NCBI GenBank assembly: GCA_014925825.1
Contig: JACGCK010000025.1
Span: 1-64,000, forward strand
Direction: 5' to 3'
DNA length: 64,000 nucleotides
DNA from: Pholiota molesta
Lineage: Eukaryota > Basidiomycota > Agaricomycetes > Agaricales > Strophariaceae
The position numbers and the translations under genes are program-made. A model generated the notes under the pieces. It searched no databases, was not told the origin of the DNA, and was given only the letters and a program-made list of their open reading frames with translations. Position 1 is the first letter of the stretch; each line of letters starts with the position of its first letter. Shown in pieces: positions 50,868-61,800 of this stretch.

Positions 50868-52237
50868 TGATACAAGTTTAGATTACTATAACAATCCGGT
50901 CTGTACTTATAGTCATCAATATTTGATTTACCAACATAATTTCCATCTTCTCGTCCTAATATAACTTTATCTGTTATTTTATCATCATCTACATCATCAA
51001 GTACATCAAAACTTTCCAGTTTTTGATCTATATTTGACTCTACTTTGACTGATTGGTCTTTGTCATCCCAATATCTAGCCACTTCTGATACATAACTTTT
51101 CCACCAAAATGTAACAAATTCGTGACTAGTATAATGATCAGGATTCTCAAGTAAATACATGCAGGCCATGGGACTTCCAATTTCCATTTTTGACGTAAGA
51201 GCATTGACTATTTTCAGTATGAGTTTACGTGCAGCATCATGTTCCTTTACAGTTCCTCCTAATAGTTCTGAATTTTTATCATATACATCATATGTAGAAG
51301 AAAATATCTGGTGTGTTTTAAGACTTGGTTTAGTAATATAATCAGTAACATAAGAAATAATTGCTTTAATTGAGGTACCTGATAATAAACTAGAAACATC
51401 AGAGTTGGAACGTAGTAGATATGTCAGACATGGTGTAAATGTATTCATCATAGGCTCTAATTTCTTCATAAAAATATGGCCATCATTCTTATCAACTATT
51501 GTTGAGGGATAAACATCTCTTGGAAAGCGAGCCATACATACACCATCTTTGTTGAGACAGCCTTTCACATTACTCCGAATAGATTCAGGCGAAGTATTTT
51601 TCTCTAAATTTAAGGTTTCATTATTATTGTCAACATTATCTTGAGTAGGTTTCTTATTTTTTCCAGAAGCCATTCTACAAGTATGGATATTTGATCGTAA
51701 TAATAAATCATCCACTGTATCTTGATACTTATTCCACCATTCTCGAAAATTATAACACGTCTTACAATCTGTAGTAGGGCTTTCATGGATGTTACACATT
51801 GGTGGTGGCGGAGTAGGGAGTGTCTGTGTAGGATCCTTATAAGTTAGAGGAATGTTCTTTATTTGTTCAGAAGTTTTTATTGCATGTATACCTTTTTTGC
51901 CTTCTTTTTGAATAGGTACCTTTGATTTAATTTCATCCATAGGGCCTGTTATAAATTCACCCATATGTACAGATTCTAAATATTGTATTAATGATTTCTG
52001 AAATTCAGAATCTGATGACATAATCCTGTCTCTTATTTGCTGGGGAGTAAGTGCACCTTTTATCCATAACATCATATGCATATGTAATGTGAGACGCCCT
52101 TGCTGCTCTACTGTACCATAATAAGCTGATGTATCCCCATATAATCCTGGATGATCTGAACCAACACCTAAGACATGCTTAATTACCATTTCAACCATGA
52201 AATGAAAGAAACGTGCTGCAGCAACAGGATTTTTCAA
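50792..52237 (-). pseudogene. Helitron Rep (HUH endonuclease) part
   Basis: 481-codon frame. The metal-binding motif reads QGRLTLHMHMMLW near residues 46-58, and the two-tyrosine motif SYVTDYITK lies near 296-304, as expected for the rolling-circle nuclease of Helitrons. The apparent start codon is TTG, so this is a continuation of the upstream frame (KNPVAAARFFH), not a separate gene. It overlaps the helicase frame by 76 bases because of the slip near 50830. Confidence 0.85.
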
Positions 52238-54272
52238 TACAAGTAAGTCCTTTCATTTGAAGACCGCAATTCTGGCTTAAAATATGTATCTGTATCTGCA
52301 TAATACAAACAATGGGATGACGATTATCAGCTGGTGCAAATGTAATAAACCATGAAGGAGCGCCTTTAAATGCCACTAAAGACCATATTTCATTGCGCAT
52401 ATATTTTTTGCTAGTAAGAGAACCTTGAATATGTCCCCCTACATGATCTAGATCTTGCATTATACTAAAGCATAGTTTCTCTTGTTCAGTTTCTGGAATC
52501 ACTCTTTCACCTGCAGCCATACGTTTTGCCAGCTTGTCTAATATGCTAGAGTCAATGTTTAATAACCTCTTTGAAATTTGATGGAAATTTTGTCTTTTGG
52601 CTAACAAAAAACTACTTGTTGTGCTACTACGCAGCTGCTGCTGATTAAATGCTATCATTGGAAAATATAGATCAGTTTGGAATCGCTTGTCATGGTACAT
52701 TAATAAATGTTTTTTATGTGCAGCTTCAGAATAATTCCTCTTATGGTGAAGCTGTCCAATACCACCTAGTCCATAAGGAAAAAGCCAAGGAAACATTTGT
52801 GGATATATCTGAGGATTATCATACATAGACTCTGGATGTTCTTCATGACCAATAGCAAGTGTCTTTCCTCCATTTTCCAAGTGTTGTAGTGCTTTAATTT
52901 TTAGAGCAGCTATTGTTGTATTTTCATATTCTTTACCAGTAAGACCATGTACGGTAAAAGGACAGGGACCCTCTGTTGTACCTTCTTCTATTTCATTATC
53001 AAATTTTGACATAGCAGCTGGTATTTTGTTACCGGCATCTGGCTCAACCTTTTTGAAATCTATAAACACAGGTACTCCAGATTCAGGATATGAGTCCAAG
53101 TTTTCTTTGGATATTTCAAGGTCTGCATAATCAATATGGTTTAGCTTAAGCCATTCTAAGGCATTTGCTACATTGTTTCTTCGCACTAACATTGGTGTAC
53201 GTTGATATTCATCTTCTGTTGGACGGGCACTTCCAATAAAGATGAAGGCAAGAACCTCACTCAATTCCTCACGGCTAGGTGGTAGCTTGTGATAGACTTT
53301 GACTGTTGGATTTGCAAACATTATACAATTTGCAATCATTTTGGCCCGACCAGATGATACCCGAACCAAACAGCGATTATGACGAATACGGGCAATTAAC
53401 ATCTGTTCTGCAAATGTTAGACATTTAAGAACAGATGGAACTTCACCTATCCATAAACCATTGGCTAAAGAATTTACAGGTACTTTATTCTTTTCCAATG
53501 ATTTACAGCATTCCTGACACACAGTTTTACAATTAGGAATTATAATTGGACCTTCCAATTCAATGATAGGGTCTTCTTTAGATTTGCGCTCTGATCTTGT
53601 AACTGTTGTATTTGAGTCTTCTTCATGTGTTGGATTATTATTGACTAGTGGGTTTAGGTTAACATCTGATATATCACTCATATCTTGAAGTAAATTAAGT
53701 TCTCCACAAACGGCACAAGCACTTTCTTGAAACTTTGATGGGTCTGTATCTTTGCAAAAATCTGTAACAATTTTGTGGATCAATTCTGTGTCCAGAGAGT
53801 TTGGGGGAAAATTGACATGTTTGTCCTGCTGGTCTATATTTATTTGCGGATTATTATGCATCGTATTTTTTGAGTAGGATTTGTTTCCTTGTCCCTCAGA
53901 TTTAGACTTCATTTGTTTCTGATGATCTCTATTTTTCTGAGATCTTAAACGTTCTTTTGCACCTTTCTCAGCCTTTGTCATTGCTGGTGAGAATACAGAG
54001 AAGTGGTTATTGCAATTTGGACAGTAATGGCCCTTAAAACGTGACATACATGTATCTTTACTTAAACGTTTATTGATTGGAATATTATGGATTTTTCCGA
54101 TTGCTATAGCTTCTTTGATATTCAAAGCATTTGATAATGTTTCAAGAGGTAAACAGGTAGCCAAATAGCGTGGATTATCATTTAAAATGTTAGAAAGATG
54201 GTAAGCATCAGCATAGCAAATGAACAAGTAGTCTTTTTCTGCACGTATTTCTGCATTTGCCGGAAGATACAA
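52191..54272 (-). pseudogene. Helitron N-terminal part
   Basis: 693-codon frame. Motifs include HYCPNCNNHFSVF (zinc-like), SGRAKMIANCIMFANP, PSREELSEVLAFIFIGSARP and MFPWLFPYGLGGIGQ, then the Helitron-like N domain (YFPMIAFNQQQLRSS, LDHVGGHIQGS, PSWFITFAPADNRHPI). Two slips then occur: after HPI (about 52312) the sequence YYADTDTY, FKPELRS is in another frame, and at about 52245 the frame changes again into VLKNPVAAAR. The first in-frame codon used at 54272 is TTG, so the true N-terminus lies upstream or is lost. Confidence 0.8.
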
Positions 54273-54280
54273 GTAATCAA

Positions 54281-55639
54281 TTAATCACTACCTTTGAGTG
54301 GTCTGTACTGCTTAAGACCGCCACCCTGGAATTTGTTATCTGAAATCACTATAGGTATAGTATTGGAAGTTTTGTATATAGGAATCAACAAAGAGCCATA
54401 CTGAGTAGCATTTCTAAAGCAAACAAATTTAAGAATGACAAAGTCATGACGGTATACACAGTTACGATATAGATTGATCTTAATCATTGATATCATATAG
54501 TATATTCTATGATGCATATTATACTGTAGAGCACCATCCAGTATAGTCCATGAATAATACTGGCACTTTATAGTTCCAGATTTTTTCATTACAGGCCATA
54601 TGTAATACAAAAAATCTTTCAATTTGTGGCTGACTATATATATATCAATCATCATTCTAGAGCCCACTAACAGAGATTTGTTGGTATGCACAGACATATA
54701 TTGTATTTGATTGGAAGATAATGGGATTGTATGCTTTCTATAATCACCGCACTGCCTGTTGGGCATGCCAGGAAATTGATATACACTCAAAGTGTTGAGA
54801 ATGATAGGAGATTGGGCAGTTTCATGCTTGTTAGGCATACCAGGTAATTGATATACACTCAAAGCGTCGAAAACAATAGGGGCTTGGACAGTATCATGCC
54901 TGTTAGACATGCCGGGTAATTGATATACGCTCAAAGCGTCAAAAACAATAGGGGATTGGACAGTATCATGCCTATTCGACATGCCGGGTAATTTATATAC
55001 GCTTGAAGCGTCGTGAACAATAGGGGATTGGACAGTACCATGCCTGTTAGACACGCCCGATAACTGATATATGCTCGAAGCGTCGTGAACAATAGGGGAT
55101 TGGACAGTACCATGCCTGTTAGACATGCTTGATAACTGATATACGCTCGAAGCGTCAAGAACAATAGGGGATTGGGTAGCATCATCAAGTGTGGTTGATG
55201 GAAATGGGTGTTGTGGATGCAGGATCACACTCCATAGACAAGTTATTGGAAGCAGTATTGCCGTTATAAGAGCAATACGCCTTATAACATTGCTGGAGGT
55301 CGAAAGATATAACATATTGTACTGGCGGTAGATGACAGTGGAAGAAACAGAGTAGGATTCAGAGGCACCATATTTAACAAAATCGGTTGAAATCGGATCC
55401 AAAGTCATATGATCAATAGCATAGCCTGGTGATGTGGCTGTGTTTTTATATGATATAAGCAACGCATTTTGCAATACTGAGTGGGATATATAACATGCAA
55501 TACAATTAACTGATGACTTAAACTTCGCGTGCGCCGAAGATGGATTTTTCGAGAGCGTGGGTCCAGATCCGTGGAGATAGGGAGTTGTATGCACTGTAAA
55601 TGGCAGATTCGGAGCGTGCATCAGACCCAAGATCGTCAC
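54281..55639 (-). CDS. Repeat-containing open frame of unknown function
   Basis: 452-codon frame upstream of the Helitron N-terminal part. Its middle holds six 24-residue repeats of the form QSPIVxDASSVYQLPGMSNR then HxTV (about 54752-55185). Outside the repeats there is no recognisable domain, apart from a hydrophobic run (RIALITAILLPITCLWSVIL). Its 5' part overlaps another frame (55518-55991), so at most one is real there. It may be part of the Helitron's 5' region, a chance frame held open by the minisatellite, or a small surface-type protein. Confidence 0.3.
   Translation of the reverse strand: MTILGLMHAPNLPFTVHTTPYLHGSGPTLSKNPSSAHAKFKSSVNCIACYISHSVLQNALLISYKNTATSPGYAIDHMTLDPISTDFVKYGASESYSVSSTVIYRQYNMLYLSTSSNVIRRIALITAILLPITCLWSVILHPQHPFPSTTLDDATQSPIVLDASSVYQLSSMSNRHGTVQSPIVHDASSIYQLSGVSNRHGTVQSPIVHDASSVYKLPGMSNRHDTVQSPIVFDALSVYQLPGMSNRHDTVQAPIVFDALSVYQLPGMPNKHETAQSPIILNTLSVYQFPGMPNRQCGDYRKHTIPLSSNQIQYMSVHTNKSLLVGSRMMIDIYIVSHKLKDFLYYIWPVMKKSGTIKCQYYSWTILDGALQYNMHHRIYYMISMIKINLYRNCVYRHDFVILKFVCFRNATQYGSLLIPIYKTSNTIPIVISDNKFQGGGLKQYRPLKGSD
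54752..55185 (-). repeat. 72-bp minisatellite, six copies
   Basis: Six units, each with CAATAGGGGATTGG and CATGCCTGTTAGACATGC type phrases on the plus strand. The period of 72 keeps frame. The outermost copy (near 54760) is the most diverged. Confidence 0.85.
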
Positions 55640-55991
55640 CCGTCATGGGAATGCCTTTCACAGCGAGCTCGCAAGAAGTTCGCTCGGAATTGGGAAGGTG
55701 GCTTGGAGGGCATCGCCCCCACAATATTCTAGATTGATAGGCAAGTCCATAGCAGGCTGACACAGTGCGAGGTCTGCAGGCGCAGTGTCGATGTCCTGCT
55801 GCTGGTCGATAAATAGAATCGGCATGCTGAAGGTTTTGCTTTGTTACGGTTCTAAAGCGCCTATCGATCTCGACATAGAATAGTCTAAGAGAGGCGGATT
55901 TTGGCCCGGTAAAGGTATGAGCATGGAGCTCCAATGGCGGGCAAACGCCGAAGGTCGGACCATCGTTTACTGGAGATGCGCTATAGTACAT
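55518..55991 (-). CDS. Small hypothetical protein frame
   Basis: 157-codon frame with an ATG at 55991 and a plausible, non-repetitive composition: FGVCPPLELHAHTFTGPKSA, VEIDRRFRTVTKQN, CELAVKGIPMTGDDLGSDAR, YNSLSPRIWTHALEKSIFG. It reads like a conserved hypothetical protein of mushroom-forming fungi, but I cannot name it. It may be a full small gene or an exon of a gene cut by the neighbouring mobile DNA. Confidence 0.4.
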   Translation of the reverse strand: MYYSASPVNDGPTFGVCPPLELHAHTFTGPKSASLRLFYVEIDRRFRTVTKQNLQHADSIYRPAAGHRHCACRPRTVSACYGLAYQSRILWGRCPPSHLPNSERTSCELAVKGIPMTGDDLGSDARSESAIYSAYNSLSPRIWTHALEKSIFGAREV

Positions 55992-57236
55992 TGGCGCCGT
56001 TGGGCACTTGAAATTAATTTAGCTTAGTGACTCTGATATTGCAAGGCGCTTATACTTACCGTTCAAGTGATTCTGAATGCATTACAGCAGTTGCATCTTG
56101 CATGTACGCGTATGTACAAAATCCTCTATAATGACCTAACTTGGGCTATTTTAATTATGACACGTGTTTATGACGTATAGGCGTACAAAAACCCCAAAGT
56201 TGGGTGTTTTGTACGCGTATACGTCATAATGTCTAGGACACATCCCTGGTCCCAATACAAAATTACCTATTTATAGATCTTCCCGGACAGGCTATTATTA
56301 GTATCGCCATCTGTACTTTTACTTATATAAGCATTGCACATATGCATTGCTTATATCAGCAATGTATTGGGATGGACCTATGGGAGATGCGCTATCAGTA
56401 GTACATTGGCGCACATGGGCACATGAAGAAAAGATATGGTCCGTCCCAATACAATGCTGAATGCATCTGTGCAATGCTTATATAAATAATTGTTTACTAA
56501 TACTAGCCTGTCCGGAAGACTGTGTTCGAAGCAAGTCCCGGGGTCGCATTCCGTTGCTCAGAAGTCAATCAGGGACGCTCTGGCAGGCGCATGGTGGTAC
56601 GTACTTGTCGCGACCCCTTAATTCTTTTTCTTTCGTATATTCTATCACGCACACGAGGCTCTCACTCCGCCTGGTTATAGATTGCTATGTATTCTTCATC
56701 ACCGAATTCGTTAACTATTCCGAGGCAGTCCGTGCTTCTAAAAAGCTTGTTTTAAGGCATAGCAACGCTAACTCAGCGCCTTATTCCTGCTAAAATGCAC
56801 AATCACCCTCTATATAATACGGATATCAATCATCTTCTTTTTGTATTCTATTGGCTATGCCGTGCAAGAGCAGCAAAGTCCGGTCCCGGCCAGCTGTTCA
56901 GTTATATTCTACGACCAATTTACAACCGTGTTGTTGCTATTTTTAGCCAGTCTTCTTAACACCGTGTTTCCAGCTTCTTTGACTGGACATGACTCATAGA
57001 AGGCCGGATTCGCGCAGACCAATGTGTGTCTCAAGGAGATCACCTCCATTTGGCATTAACTATACCAAATGAGAAATATACCCTGCAAGTCTCGTTAAAA
57101 GCTATCGCATCGATCGCCCACTTTCCTGCTTATTTAAAAGCATCTAAGCTCGCGCCAAATACTCATTCCCCCATCCCCATTCATTGAATTTGTGCATTCA
57201 TATTTCTGTAACTCCCATCGTACACGTGCACGAAGG
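55992..57236. other. Gene-free region with palindromes
   Basis: Contains a hairpin at 56168-56229 (TTATGACGTATA with TATACGTCATAA) and a large inverted repeat (56277-56376 and 56440-56520). It ends in the promoter of the gene at 57237. No gene is supported; the frame at 56461-56793 lacks recognisable content. Confidence 0.45.
56168..56229. repeat. Small palindromic element
   Basis: Arms of about 26 bases (TTTATGACGTATAGGCGTAC and its inverse) with a 9-base loop. The shorter hairpin at 42300-42359 shares the ATGACGTA start, suggesting one small element family. Confidence 0.55.
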
Positions 57237-58149
57237 ATGCCCCGAACACTGCACGTCCAGAACGACTACGTCTCTGCGCTTCGTCCCGTCTTGAACATCG
57301 CTGTTGAAGGATTTTTTGCACCGGGCTTTGAAGGCGAACGCGCCTACCGCGCGTTAACCATTGTACCTCGACATTTGGTTAGTTTCATTCGTATATACTT
57401 CACTCTATATTAATTATGATTTGATCAAAACGCACTCCAGAACCGGTGGCTACATCAAAACCCTCGGGCTATCTTCGAATGCGCTGAAATTTCGAGATTC
57501 TGCTATTCGCTGTCGCGCATAGTTGATGCAAGACCACTTGGACAAGAGCTTGTGATCGACCATACTTGGTATCTTCCGCGGCTCCAGGACTCCATTGTGC
57601 ATAAATTTTATTACTGTCTCTCTTCTTTTATTTCCTATTGAATTTGTTTTTATTGTAGAATCACCGTGCTGCAGTATGGTCCAACGAGGACTGCCTGCCG
57701 GTCCATGCGCCACCTCCGCGTCCTGACGAAATGAACCCGTTTTGGTGGATGACCGTCCCTTCCGACCCTCCCCCTCCTTACATGGTGCCTTCACCACGGG
57801 TCGCAAGCTCGTTCATGTCACGTCCTGTCTCGGGTTCCTCTAGTAGCACTGAGCGCCAAATGTTTTCCGTCAAGAAACCCAAGTTTTTTTATTCCAACTA
57901 TAGAAGAGACGGCCAAGGAGATGGCGTGCCTGCATGCCGGATACATTCTGCATATCTTATTAAGCGTCAAGCACACAAAGGTAGATTGCCTTGGTTGCTG
58001 TCCGGTTCACTTCTTGCTTACGATAAGCTTTTATTGCGCGGAAAGTTCTTGCCAGGACGCGTTATGTAGAGACTGACAACGAGGATGAAAACAGTCGTGA
58101 CGAAGAGAGCAGCAGTAGTGACGAGGGGAATAGTGATAGAGACGAGTGA
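57237..58149 (+). CDS. Hypothetical spliced protein
   Basis: ATG 57237 (MPRTLHVQNDYVSALRPVLN). Exon 1 is 57237-57377, exon 2 57441-57596, exon 3 starts at 57659; both introns are clean GT-AG and keep frame. The product is non-repetitive: FAPGFEGERAYRALTIVPRH, ELVIDHTWYLPRLQDSI, RAAVWSNEDCLPVHAPPPRP, MNPFWWMTVPSDPPPPYMVP. The third exon's frame stops at 58069. An acidic Ser/Asp/Glu tail (ETDNEDENSRDEESSSSDEG) is open in another frame to TGA 58147-58149, so a further intron or a frameshift near 57900-58040 is likely. I do not recognise the family. It is convergent with the JmjC gene. Confidence 0.5.
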
Positions 58150-58893
58150 TTTTGGACCTTGCTTTTTTTGTACATTCTTGTTGCTTCTTTGTCGCGCGGG
58201 CTTACCATCAATGGACATTTTGAGATTGTGGTTTATGCATGACATTCCCTGCAGCTAACTGTCAAAAACGGTTGGCCTATAATTATATCGAAGCATCATG
58301 CTGTAGGCCAGTAACTGTGATCTTCAAATACAAAAATGATGAAGTTAAATTCTGTTCAGAGGAAGAGAGCTATTACATACCTTCATAGAATTGGAATGCA
58401 AGTCCTTGACTTCGGCGAGCTTTTCCAATGTAAATGACCAAAAGCCCACACTGAAAATCAAAGATGAATAGGACCGAAAAATGAAATACGTCGAAGCGGT
58501 GATCACACACTCTGGTGATTGTGCATGACCTTTGTCCACATGAGCCTCCAGTTTCGAAATATAGATAGTAAGGCGATGGAGTGTATCCATGTGTGATCTG
58601 CACAAATATAAAATTTGAGCCTCCAGATTCGAAACACAGATAGTACGGCGCTGAGGTGTGCCCACGCGTGTGCTGCGCAATCACACTTGCATCGCCACCA
58701 CTTAGGGCATCGCCGTTACACTTCTATACGCGGCCATTGTTTCATCGTTGCAACAAAAAGACAGCATGTGTCAAATCAATGTATACAGAGACTATGGCAT
58801 GATTATAGCAAACAGAGTTCAAAATATAGAAAGTCCAATTGATAACATATGGTTCCAACAAGCAAATGTAGATAAAAAAACAAGTTTAATCAA
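58150..58893. other. Convergent intergenic region
   Basis: Contains an imperfect direct repeat of about 61 bases, period 75 (CCTCCAGTTTCGAAATATAG at 58550 and CCTCCAGATTCGAAACACAG at about 58620). No gene is supported. Confidence 0.4.
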
Positions 58894-61800
58894 TTAAGTT
58901 GTTCTTGTTTTTTTCATTGGGGGTTCTGTTTCTATGTAAGTCATTTATGTATAAAATGGAATAATAGCGACACTTACCAATGTTGATATCAAAGTTGACT
59001 TTGAAGCCTTCTTCGAATTTATGATCCAATGGTGTTTTGTACCACAAATCCTTATCTGATGTAGGAAGCGCAAATTCCAGCGGTGTTTCTCTGAGGGCTA
59101 CGGTGTATGCGTCAAAGTCGGCATTTAAGGTTTTCATGTAGTTGTCCTTGTGAAGAAATTTATCCAGGCAATTGGTGATGTGATGCGAAGGAGCAAAGGT
59201 TCCGCGTATCTGCCGCTCAAGCGCAGACAACGAACACCCAGGGAAACCATCTAAACCATCTTCAACTGCTATTTTCTTGGCGGTGTAGATCGCACATGCT
59301 TGCGCAGAGAGTTTGTAATTCATTAGCCGGTCCGTGGCTGGATATACCGTTTTTTTGTTGGCCCTTACACATTGGAATGTATAGTGTGCAATCAACCATT
59401 CAAGCAGAGTATAGGCTATGCCTCTAGCGTTTGCACAAGCATTCCTTTCCATGACTGACATGGCGTTTAAGTCGTATTTGGCCATTTGTTCCAGTTGTTC
59501 GGCATTTGGTTCGGAACCAGCGTCAACTGCTGGGTGGAGATACGTTTGGGGATCCAAGACATTTGAGAAGATAGCCAAGCTACATGCAGCAAATAGCTGT
59601 TCTATAGCTTGAATGGAATTAACGTCGGGATCGTCGCACGGTGCACCCGATGGCCTTAGTTTAGGCAGATGTTCCCAAACAGGATCTGAATAGATAAAAA
59701 TAAAAGTTATTAGTAAACACCAAATGAAAACAAAACCAAAAAAGAAAAAAAGGCCCACCATCCATGTCGACTTTGTTCTGCACAAGTCCTTCATAGTAGA
59801 AGATGACAATTTGACGAAGTATTGAACGTGAACGCGGATGGTGAGTGTTTGTCACATATTGAGATGCCGCGAATGCTTGGACGACGCCGCAGAGTGTGTC
59901 CTTCATAGTCGACGTGGCGAAGAAATGACCACCGTGAATGATTGCATTTTCGGAGGTGTATGCCGCATGCATCGTGTTAGGACGCATATATCTGTGAGAT
60001 GAGAGCAAAATCGAAATGGTCATAATAAAGATAAGAATTTGAACCGAACTCACAAACGAGTACCAGGAGTCAAGACAACAGCTTCTACGATGCTGTCTCC
60101 AACATCGATTAGATCGAAATGCTCACCCATAAACCTCCCAAGCTGCCTAAATTCAGCATAATCACCAGCTTCTTTTGGGCACACTACCAACCAAACCTTG
60201 ACACCCGTTATGACTTCGATGTAGGTACAGAAGCCATCGCTATCTATATGAAAGGTATGAGCAGCACCACTAGTTGCGCAAAGGCCCCAGCGCATGTCGG
60301 CAGTAGGATACTGAGCATCGAGTTCAACATGCGACGCGGACGACGTCGTTTCCTGCCATGCCACACAGTCCGTAGCGAAGTCCCCAGCGGATTGCGTACC
60401 ACCAGGCATAGGAATATCTAGGGCGTTGAGTGCCTTCTTGTCTTTGCCATTCACCATCAATTTGAGGGTGCCCTTTGTATTCCAATCGTTCATGTTCTCC
60501 GAACCATCGAGGGTTTGGTCTATGATAATGATAAGATAAATAAACAAATAATTCTTTAAAAAAAACGAGTACCTTGTATGTCCAATATTTTTGATAACGA
60601 ACAGTTTAAAACGCTCAAGCCCTTTTTGTCAAAAGAGACAGGTAAAACCGGACGTCCAGTCTCGAGAACCAATCCCTGTTCTAACAGTTTCAGTTTAGCG
60701 GCGGTTGACATTTGCAGCATGTCACTGTATGGTACGACGGTAAAGCTCGATGCTTTAGGATTAACGACATGAAGTGGACGTCCTTCTTGATACTGAGCCT
60801 CAATACGTTTCGCATGTTTTTGCCAGAACTCCAACAAAAATTCTTGCTAATAAATCACGAGTGATGAGAGTGAGACAATGAGCGCGTTTTAAAAAGAAAA
60901 AAGATGCCTACGTGCGCACGGAAGACGATCTCGTGAGCTTTGCCTTCAGGGGAGAACACCATGAACGGAGGTAGTTCCAACTGATGTACAGGCTCATCAG
61001 TGACTTCAAGACTAACTTCTGCTAGCTCGATTTTAAACCGGTCGGGGAATGGAGTATTCCGAATGGACATGTCGGGTGTGTCGTCCTCTATGAACTCGGC
61101 GGATTTCACGGTATTCTTTTCGCGCTTACGCTTTCTCGTCGAGTTAGCAGTTTTTGCAGCAACAGCAGACGTCGAATTGGAAGTGGTGGCAGAACGCGGT
61201 GTATTTTTCTTCATCGCGGATGGTTTCGGGGAATCGACATCCATGGGCGTGGCTGCAGAGCGGGGTGTCTTTTTCTTCCTAGTAGGCGGTTGCGGCGAAT
61301 CGACGTCCATAGCGTTGCCAGCTGCCTTAAGAGTGTGTGAAGCGCGCGCCAATTTTATTTTCTTGGGCGACTCGCCGTATGTCCCATCGACATCCATGTC
61401 GTTGCTTTCCTCGGAATCCTCCTCCTCAGAAACCTCCTCATCAAAACCCTTATTTCCCCGGGTTTGCGAGGAATGACTAGAAGGGTCGGAGTCCGTATCC
61501 GAACTCGATTCCGAATCATCGTTCTTTTTAGTAGACAAACGAGTTTTGGCTTTAATCCTAGTGTCGCCGTCCTCGTCAATATCATCAACTTCCCTGTGTG
61601 GTAAGGAATGACGAGAAGAGTCGGAATCTGTTTCCGAACCCGATTCCGAATTATCATTTTTTCCACTGTGTTGTTGATGGGTAGACAAGGATCGAATAGG
61701 AGGGGCAGAGCGAGGGCGAACAGAGTTTTCCTTTGACACAGAAGGACGCTCTGCATCATCCGCAGGAACGGCCTCATCCGTATCGTCATCATCGCCTGTT

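Larger units (their letters stand above)
46997..54272 (-). mobile_element. Helitron, frameshifted
   Basis: Rolling-circle transposon reading leftward. The 3' terminus at 46997 is set by comparison with the second copy at 44377. The outer 3' part is a long palindrome (47027-47105). Three overlapping frames hold the Helitron N-terminal and Rep regions, the Pif1-like helicase and a C-terminal peptidase-like domain. The 5' end was not found and may lie within 54273-55500. Confidence 0.85.
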
